DNA from: Pinus tabuliformis
Taxonomy: Eukaryota > Streptophyta > Pinopsida > Pinales > Pinaceae
Assembly: GCA_031772625.1 (NCBI GenBank)
Contig: CM062819.1
Coordinates: 822,841,503-822,905,502, forward strand
Reading direction: 5' to 3'
DNA: 64,000 nt
The notes beneath the pieces were generated by a model. It did no database searches, had not been told where the DNA came from, and worked only from the letters and a program-made list of their open reading frames with translations. A program made the translations under genes and the position numbers. This document shows, in pieces, positions 55,871 through 64,000 of the stretch (its first letter is position 1; each line of letters opens with the position of its first letter).

Positions 55871-56016
55871 GAAAAGCCCACGAGAACCAATTATGTAATG
55901 GGAATACCAAGAGGGTAATCCCTGGAAAGCAGATTCTAGGATATATCATCCCATCCCATGCTTTAGTATAGATTCGTGTGACGATCATGGGTTTATCGAG
56001 TACATATTGGTGTTTT

Positions 56017-56844
56017 ATTAGGTTTTACATGATTTAGAAATTGAAGTATTTTTTTTTAAACCACATCCCCGATGGTTATTCAAAATTAATGATGGTGATC
56101 TTATTTTTTAATAAATAATTACAACAACGTTTTGGTTAACCTTTTTTTTCTTTCCAATATTGGTGTGAGAGAAATTTATGATGAGTCTCTCAACATAGAA
56201 CTTATGTTCATATTTTATACATGTACAAGGGACTATCCAATCTTATTATGCTCATATATTTTTTAAGGACCTTCTATCTTCTCTCTTTGAGAGTTACATG
56301 ATGAAACTCTTGGCGACACCTTGGGTGGCATGTTTTGCTTATTGAACACACATGTATCCTTGTATATGATACCTTTGTACTTACATATATCCGGGGTTTT
56401 TTTTAAACGTGCTATATGGCATCTAAGTTGGTATTTTTGTTTTTATTTAATATAAATATTATTTTTTCCAATAAAAATTAAACAAAAATGAATTTAATAA
56501 AATTTCTATCCAAAACCTTTGAACATGTAACTAGTTACAAATATCCTTAGAATTTGTTACCGATTACAAATAATGTTTTAATGGTTACTTAATTAAAAAA
56601 ACAATAATCTAAACTTCTATTCAAAATCTCTAATTTTGATTTTTTCACTAGATGCAAATAAATGGGCTTTTATATTCAAGTCTTTTTCAGTAAATTATAA
56701 AAATAAAAAGAGGCAAAGTACCACACAGTAATTATATATTCCATCACTTGTTAGATGCACCAACAAACTTCAGAGCATAACAACTGGTGGCACCACTAAC
56801 ATTAATGAACTCGATGCCTTTTGGACTTTTGTCAAAGGCTCGGT
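56017..56844. other. AT-rich right flank of the viral locus
   Basis: No gene. The first 30 bases resemble 32576-32604 at the left edge. Confidence 0.45.
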
Positions 56845-56990
56845 TTTGCATTCACTTTCAATTTGGACATTTCCCCTGCATAGGTTACTTACATTTACAA
56901 CTTTTGATTCGATTGACATGTTTTCATGTGCGTGTTATGTGCGGTAAAGGTACGATAACGTATACCTCATAAAAAGAACTTGTTTGATCT
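56845..56990. repeat. Dispersed repeat, short partial copy C
   Basis: cacttacatttacaactttt-like text, gttatgtgcggtaaaggtac and ttgatctcaatggcttc resemble the first 150 bases of copies A and B, more diverged. Confidence 0.45.
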
Positions 56991-57247
56991 CAATGGCTTC
57001 AAATTGAATCATATATGGATTCCTCACAAACATAGGTTATGGATTTTGGGGTGTAAAAACATCTACCAGTCATGCTCTTCCCTATTCAAGGTCTTGGCAG
57101 GCTAGTTCTTCATAATAGCCTGGAAATTGAGGATATGTTTTCAATATATGCCAACTTTACAAACTAAAAAACAATTTAAAATTTGATTTTGAAAACATAC
57201 TAATTGATTATTAAACAGCTAGATTTTGTATTCATGTTTAATTTCGA

Positions 57248-57964
57248 CATTTTCCACATAGAGATCAATTAAGGTTACAACTTTTGATTTTATTGTTATG
57301 TGTACGAGTTAAGTGATAAAGGTACATGGGCATATCTATCTCACAGAAGGGCATTTGATCTCAATGGTTATCTTTGAGAGCTTGGTGGATATATTTGGCA
57401 TGAAGCTGAATTGCAAAAAAAAATTCCCTCGATAATTTTAGTGCAATAGATGCTTGAGGATTATGGCCATGGTGGTCATTTCATCTCAAGGAGAATCAAA
57501 TTTCCAAATTTTTGCGATGATATATGTGGGAGGAGGCATCCATTTTTATGATGGTCTCAAACCGAATGTCACTTATTGCCTTCTTAGCATACAAAATCTA
57601 ACAATGTTGGCTACCCTAGGTGGCCCGAACAGATGAAAGAGGGTTATGAAATAGTATTCCCTCGCCATAATCTTCTATGGGAATATTGATAGTTGGATTA
57701 AGCATCTACTTGTGTTTAAAACTAAGAAAGTTCAATCCCATGGAAATGAAACAGATGAAGTTGTTGCAGAGATACAAATTGTTGAGCTCAAGAACGAGAC
57801 TGAATTTTTTCTACATGTCAAGATTCCATTGGGAATTTTATGGCATCTAATGTGATTGGAAAAGGAGGTTCTAATGCGGTTGGGTGAAGGGGGTTTCAAC
57901 ATGGTTTACCATGGGCACTATCGAATGGATCGCATCATAGGTGGTAAAAATTGATTTTATGGAG
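57248..57964. repeat. Dispersed repeat, copy B (about 720 bp)
   Basis: It matches 27692-28412 from ttccacatagagatcaatta to ggtggtaaaaattgatt. Short open frames correspond in the two copies (GGGIH(C/F)YDGL is readable in both), which suggests a decayed coding unit. I cannot name it. Confidence 0.75.
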
Positions 57965-59920
57965 GATGACGAATATCGAAGAACCAGATTGGACAAATAT
58001 GCCCATCCCAAGCCCGCATAGGAACACCTTCGATGTAAATATTAATTAATTAATATTTCTATAGCCTTTTAGGAATAGTTCCTCTAACTAATTACTAAGT
58101 TCTAATCTAATTGGACTCTTTCCAACTTATTAACTATTATATTCCTCATTCTTCTCCCAGTTTCACTCCTTCCGATCCTTCTCTCCCTTAATGTTCACTC
58201 TCGTCTAATCTTATTTATACTTGGTCTCACTCTTCTCACCTCTCACTCAGCTTCCTATCCCTGATGATGGGTGAAGTGTTCCCCCAAAACGTTAAATGTT
58301 TCATGAAGAACACATAAGGTTACTCCAAAAGAATTTTCCCAATAAGGTCAATATCTCTCATAGGTATTCTTTGGCTAAAACACAATCTCCTATTACACCT
58401 AGAATGATGTTAGCCACAAAAGTTCTTTCAAAATCATGTAGTAATTTCTACACTCTTTAACCTTTTTTTTAAGGAACATATAGTAATTTGTATTACAAAG
58501 AAAATTCTGGATTTTAGGCAAGAACCTTTACATAAATTTAGATAGCTTTGATACTTCACTAGGCATACATATCCAGGGGATTCCTATTATGCTCTTATGT
58601 ATTCTTCTATCTACTATCTTACACTGATATCTACCATAAACCTTGAAAAAGACTCCTAGCAACAGTATAAATTTTCAGTACATCAACAAAATTGAGAGAA
58701 TTTAACTTGGCATTGATGGTCCAACTTCAAAAGTTGCTTGGGTCTGTATAACATCATCACCTTGCATCTTCCCTTCTCGTTCAGTCGCACCTGCAATCTT
58801 CTTGCTTGAAAAATCCTCATTGTGGTCCATGTCATCATGATGACCATTTTATCCCTTGCTAAATTATGCTTCCATCTTGTTCATCCTAACGTCCTGAACA
58901 ACCACCTCTGCCTCTGTATTGCCTGCAATGTCTCAGATTTCATTAGCAACAACTCATATATTTTTGTTGGCATTATGGCTAATGTGTTGTCCTTGATGTC
59001 AACCTCATGATTTTTTCACATACTATTATCACATTATGATTGAGTACATAAATATATTCCTAACCAAAACTTGGATGGAGAATGTGCTTAATGATTGAAT
59101 AGGTGTTGCAAGAGTCCTAATGGCTATAGAGGAGCTACAATGGTTTGTTGAAGTGTTACAGATAATATGAATGTTCATACAAGTGATGCAAAGGATGAGG
59201 AAGTGTATTGACAACTTAGTCACTGGTTTTGTTTTAGATAGATTGAAGAATTTACGCTATTCTTGTGAGAGAAAGTTGCATACATACGCAAGAATTAAGA
59301 ACAAGAGTCGTGTACATGACCCTGCACATGGAAAATAAAAATAAAAATCATGAGCGTTTCCCATGGTAATCTCCCAAGGTTTTGAGTTGTCAACGTCTAT
59401 TTGATCCCGTCAACAATTACCAACAACAAATCAAAGGGATTTTCCTATGGTATTGGCAAGGCAAAGAAGTTATAAAAGGAGAAGGAGATTGAGCAATTAT
59501 GTGTGAATTCGTAGTATTACTTGTGATTTGTCTCACACAAGAGTGCACCAAGGCGCAAGAAGGAGGCCCAAATCTTAGATATCTGATGGAGATCTGATAG
59601 AAATAATTATTGTTTGGTTTGTTCTCTAATGTGTAGATCTAATGGTTTGTTTTGTTTCAAAAAAAACTAATTATGAAATGGTAGATATCGATGAAGATCA
59701 AGATGTAGAATGTGAACAATGGTTGTATGATATAGAGTTTGTGCTTTCTAACTTTTGTTGTTGTGGAGATAGATTGTATATACAAATATTCACATGTGTT
59801 GTTGCCCGCTCTCTAATGTTTTATTTGCTAGGGTAGAAATTTATATGCAAAGGATGAATGCACAAAGATCAATATGTTGTTTTATGGAGGTGGGTTCTTG
59901 AATGTTATATGCAATGTTAT
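57965..59920. other. Unassigned AT-rich DNA
   Basis: Nothing was recognised on either strand. Open frames are short and without motifs. Confidence 0.4.
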
Positions 59921-60075
59921 GATTTGGTTGTGTATGTAGATGCAGAGATATGATTTGGTTGTGTATGTAGATGCAAAAATATGATTTGGTTGTGTATGCA
60001 GAATTCAGATGTAGAGATTTGATTTGGTTGTGTACGCAAATGTAGATATGTAATTTGGTTGTGTATGTAAAGATC
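59921..60075. repeat. About 31 bp minisatellite, five units
   Basis: gatttggttgtgta(t/c)g(t/c) occurs at about 59921, 59952, 59982, 60021 and 60051, with linkers such as tagatgcagagatat. The fourth spacing is longer by about 8 bases. Confidence 0.8.
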
Positions 60076-61859
60076 TATAGAGTTTTGAATGGAAAAGTTT
60101 GTATAAAAGACAAAGAGGGAAAAACTTATGTTGCTACTTGTCTTTTATCTATTGTCTTTGAGTTTGCTATTGTTCATGTTTTTCCATTGATTGAGTTCCT
60201 TATGGCTTGAAGTCCATGAGCATGATATTGCAAAGAAATAAGATGATTGTAATGTGATCATTTTTGTTGCATATTCATAGAAGAGTGTTGATTTGCTTGA
60301 TGAAGTCATTGTGATATATGGTTTGTTGCCAGGGTTTGGTGAAAAGCATGTTTTTGAGATATGTATGTTATTGTTCTGCACAAGAATTGCACATATACAC
60401 GGGTTTCGTTAATGACAGTCACATATATAATTTGATTGGTCTATGGAAAGGGTTTTGTTGAATGCAATTATTGCTTGAATGGTTGCAGAAGTAGTCTTGT
60501 AGTCTTATATGTTGACCAGTCTTGAGTTATAGAGATTAGTGTGCTAGCTTGGTATTGACATTATTTAGCTTGGTATTGACAATGTTGATGAGCAAAGGGT
60601 TTGACATAATTTGATTGTGATAGTTGTGATAGTGAATTTATATTGAAAGAGTTTTGTATGGTTTTGCTACTAATTTTTCAAGAACGTCTTGATGAGTACA
60701 CTGAAAGTTGTCTTGAGTATCATGTATGATTTGGCATTTGATGAGCAAAGAATTTTAGATTTGGCTTGGTTTGATCAGTGATTTGGTTGTAGAGGGGTAA
60801 TTGGCATCTTGGTATTCAGTGATAAATTTTGAGCATATTTTATCAGTGTTTTGGTTCTAGAAAATTTATTGGTATTTTGGGATTTAGTTATTCAGTGATT
60901 GATCATATTGTTGGTTGTGGGTCCAATTTGAAAATTGGATGAAACGTGGCTTGCATGTTTTTGTGTTGGTTTTGAGTCAGGGGGATCTAATGTGAAAGAT
61001 TTTAAAACATGGTCCACAAAGGTGTTGAGGGTTGGAGCCTTTAGTGAGGGGTAGGAGATTCCTTCTAGTGGTAGTCGGTAAACTTGATGAGGGAGTAGAA
61101 GCTTTCTACCGGTAGGAGTCGATAAACTTGATCATGGAGTAGTAGCTTCCTTCTAGTTAAAGCAGAAGATTTTTTTGGAGGTTGTAACCTCCTGCAGGTA
61201 GGAGACTGTGTATTGGTAAGAGTATGTGCCAGTACAAGATGTAAAAGATTTTATTTATACTAAGAAAGAAAATGGAGACGACAACAACAGTGATTTTCTC
61301 CCAATTGGGTTTCCACTTAAAATGTCAATGTTCCTATGTGTTGATTGTGTGTTATGGTCTATCTTCTCTTATATTTCTCATGTTTACTGCATAATGTATG
61401 GCTAATGATATAATGATTCAGATAACCATGTAAAATTGTGAAAAATCAAGTAATCTGCATATACAGTGTTTTTCATTAAAAGCGCGTACACACGCTAGCT
61501 ACATAAAGGGAAGTCACGTATAAAATTCAAAATGAATTTTAAGATTAATTGAAATTAATTACTAATTCAACCACCCCCGCCCCCCCCAATATTTCTAATA
61601 ATTGATATCGTAGCGCAGGGCCTTTAGAAGTAGGTTGATCGCTAAAAGGTAGATCTGGAAGAAATGAGTTTGTAGGATGGAGTTTTTTCTACCAAGCCAC
61701 CTTTTCTTAATGGAACAAACTTTGTATTTTAGAAGATCGGAATGAGACCATATTTGTAGTCTCTTGGAGTGGATGTGTGGGCAACAGTCGAAACGAGATA
61801 TCAATATCCATGATCCATTCCTACAGACAAGGCATAAAAGAAACGATATGAGAGTAATT
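60076..61859. other. Unassigned DNA with short local repeats
   Basis: A phrase with gtaggagtcgataaacttgat recurs between 61040 and 61200. Otherwise nothing was recognised. Confidence 0.4.
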
Positions 61860-62193
61860 CTAAAACAAGCAATGCCATACTAGGAGGACTTGCAGAACTT
61901 GAGTTCGTGAAAGTGATGCATCTCAACAACACGAAAGTTATGTGGGACAAGCTTGTCAACAACTACGAAGGTGACACAAAGGTAAAAATTGTTGAGTTAC
62001 AGTCTTACATAATGCAATATGAGTCTCTCAAAATGCATGAAGATGAAAGTATTGCAATTTTTTTCCTTAAGAGTACATGAAGTTGTAAACACTATTAAGG
62101 GTCTCAATGATAAGATTGAAGATGCTACAATTGTTGAAAAGATATTGAGATCGCTAACCTCTAAGTTCAATGCAAAAGTTTTAGCTATTGAGG
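61860..62193 (+). pseudogene. Copia-type gag (UBN2) fragment, first arm
   Basis: Frames give LEFVKVMHLNNTKVMWDKLV and NNYEGDTKVKIVELQSY, then ESLKMHEDESIAIFFLK, VHEVVNTIKGLNDKIEDATI and VEKILRSLTSKFNAKVLAIE. This is the UBN2 gag domain of Ty1/copia elements, with a frameshift near 62070. It ends at a fold-back centre near 62190-62200 and is repeated inverted. Confidence 0.7.
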
Positions 62194-62375
62194 TTAGCTA
62201 AAACCTTAATAGCTCTAATTAGAACTCCATTGAACTTAGAGGTTATCAATCTCAATATCTTTTCAACAATCATAGCATCTTCAATCTCATCTTTGAGACA
62301 CTTAATAGTGTTTACAACTTCGTTTACTCTAAGGAAAAAATTTGCAATACATTCATCTTCATGCATTTTGGGAGA
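62027..62375. repeat. Inverted duplication within copia gag
   Basis: 62027-62193 pairs with 62196-62375 in reverse (MHEDE, VVNTIK and VEKILR readable on both strands). At the centre ttttagctattgaggttagc meets its complement ttagctaaaa. The arms differ by several substitutions and by about 20 extra bases in the second arm. Confidence 0.75.
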
Positions 62376-62519
62376 CCTTAATAGTTTTAGCTGTGTAAGA
62401 TTTGAATCGGTTATCTTTAGAAAGACTTCATGGAATTCGTATAGCCTACAAAATGAGAAAAAAAGTGGATGCATCATAGATCAGAGAAGCTTCCTTCAAA
62501 GCTACATGCAAAGGAAAAC

Positions 62520-63560
62520 AAAAATAAGAGACTAAATATGCCAACCACATTTCAGATGAAGAAGAGGCAAACTTTATAAGGAAGTTGCAAGTGGGAACCA
62601 AAAAATTCAAAGGTAAACTTCCCTTTATATATTTTTCCTATAGAAGGGTTGGTCACTATGATGCTAAATGTCCATATAAGGAAAATGAGAAATAGAAAGA
62701 AAAGAATGTCTCTAATAATGTCAAAAGGAATTTTTCTACAAAGAAAAGTTTTTATTTTAATGAAGACACACCACATGCTCAGGTAGATGAAGATTCATAC
62801 TCTAACACTAGTTACAAAATTCTTTTGGGTCTCGAGGATAAATTAGATAGTGAATTGGATAATTGTGAAACAAATGACGTAATGAATGCATGGAGAGAAA
62901 TTGATGGGCTCATGAATATAAACAAAGGTTGGAAGTTAGAGAGAATAGCATTGTTTAATAAATAATTATGTTAAAGGCCAACATAGTAGAAGCCAAACAA
63001 AAGGAAGCAATTTTGATGAAACAACTTCAAGAGAAAGAGAGACATTATGAGAGTTTAAAATAAGAATTTGTGATCCTAAGGGAAGAATATGAGAAAACAA
63101 AAACTCAATCAGATTGGAATCTCAAATGGGTAAAGGCGTCTGAATCGTTAGATAATATTATTAATGAATAACACTCTCCTTTAATTTAGACAGGTCTTGG
63201 ATATTATCATAAAGTTTCAAATCCATAGGAAGATGACAAGGACCTTAATAAGACTCATCAAAAGCAAAATGAATCAAGTCACCCACTAGAAAGAAAGCGA
63301 TCAAGGTTAGAGACAGGACCGGTCCTTAGATATAAAATATGGTTTAATGGATATTGTTTTACTTGTAATTTGTTTGGGCATAAGGCTTCAGATTGCATAT
63401 CTAGTAGATGGAGTAAAGGAAAACAAGCTTCTTATTACAAGATGTGTTATAAGTGTCACAATTTTGGACACATAGTCAGCTAGGGGTGCAGAGGAACTTG
63501 TTAACTAGCAGGTCCACATGATCAATTTGTTGAAAGATGTGCATTATCTCAGGGGGAGCT
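62520..63560 (+). pseudogene. Copia-type gag C-terminal remnant with zinc knuckles
   Basis: DEEEANFIRKLQVGTKKFKG leads to a degenerate knuckle (YRRVGHYDAKCPYKENEK, first cysteines lost). A Glu/Lys-rich part follows, then two further knuckles: CFTCNLFGHKASDC (63355-63396) and CYKCHNFGHIVS with a stop (63445-63487). Stops are frequent. No protease, integrase or RT follows before the window ends. Confidence 0.65.
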
Positions 63561-64000
63561 ATCCATGTGCGTTAGTTCATTAAACCAATTATGATGATGA
63601 CTTCATGTGTTTTTTATGAAGATGACTTATGGTACTAATATTGCATCTGCTAAAGTGATTGTGTTAAGGAAAATACAGAAGTATGAACTCCTATGGAGCT
63701 TTGGCTGATTGATTCTAAGTAAAAATTAGCATTTCACGTTTTATACGCGCTTCTTATGAAGAATAGTCATGTATGTGTGCTTTTCTTACCTCATACAATC
63801 ACATATAATCTTCTGTGGTGATGAAGGAATGGCACAGATTCAGGGATATCTTCTCATATGGTTCTGACAATTCATTGTTGGCATTATGGTTATAAAATTA
63901 GTTTATTGTAGATTGCTGATGATGCCTACATAATGTTTTTAATGTTTGAGAGGGTGTTGATCCATGATGAGTTTGTGAGTTATTGCAAAATCTATATTGT
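63561..64000. other. Unassigned right edge
   Basis: No recognisable gene. If the copia element continued, its pol should be here, and I do not see it. Confidence 0.4.

Larger units (their letters stand above)
51525..56016 (-). mobile_element. Endogenous pararetrovirus copy 2 (minus strand), partial
   Basis: Read from 56016 leftwards it holds the last bases of the polyprotein tail, the promoter/leader, a primer site (54899-54910), the movement-protein frame and the capsid region, and stops before the zinc knuckle at about 51548. Protease, RT and RNase H are missing. The start in the tail of the polyprotein, followed by leader and gene start, means the copy spans the circular genome's junction. 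It therefore derives from a circular or concatenated viral DNA. Confidence 0.8.

Overview
The window looks like gene-poor, AT-rich DNA from a large-genome seed plant. A gymnosperm is my best guess, but the sequence does not prove it. It holds plant-type Ty1/copia and Ty3/gypsy (chromovirus) LTR retrotransposons with initiator-Met tRNA primer sites, L1-type and RTE-type LINEs, hAT DNA transposons, and degenerate copies of a Caulimoviridae-like pararetrovirus. Only one stretch looks like a resident host gene: a first exon on the minus strand (25436-26170) of a plastid-targeted TPR protein resembling SLOW GREEN 1. No rRNA, tRNA, CRISPR or prokaryotic feature was seen.

Layout. 1-12838: an old minus-strand LTR retrotransposon. 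Its 3' LTR runs off the left edge, and its interior carries a decayed, sense-oriented copy of a UPL1/UPL2-type HECT ubiquitin ligase instead of gag-pol. Its 5' LTR is split by a hAT transposon (5609-11582), which itself contains a 2.2 kb minisatellite-rich insertion flanked by a 222 bp duplication. 12839-14932: simple repeats and a 216 bp tandem array with dimeric order. 14933-21067: a complete copia element with five in-frame stops and no frameshift. 21688-22769: a non-autonomous hAT element with a perfect 8 bp target duplication. 23055-23384: a hAT transposase relic. 25436-26170: the host exon. 26571-27540: an RTE LINE relic. 29054-30960: a 5'-truncated L1 LINE with a short viral-like tag upstream. 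31540-32070: another L1 RT relic.

32640-56016 is a nested viral locus. Pararetrovirus copy 1 (+ strand) carries remnants of the movement, capsid, protease, RT and RNase H regions. It was split by a nearly complete L1 LINE (36638-42588, 18 bp target duplication) exactly in the RT YIDD codons, and by a chromovirus (43768-49967, 5 bp target duplication TTAAC). Copy 2 (51525-56016) lies in the opposite orientation, so the locus contains long inverted arms, including two facing copies of the viral promoter/leader. The junction of the two copies carries a short inverted piece that begins with the complement of the tRNA primer site.

56017-64000 is mostly unassigned AT-rich DNA with a dispersed repeat, a minisatellite and copia gag debris that includes an inverted duplication.

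The elements do not form a pathway. Their order gives a relative history: LTR element, then hAT, then the insertion into hAT; and virus, then the LINE and chromovirus insertions. The most unusual items are the gene-carrying LTR retrotransposon and the palindromic viral locus.
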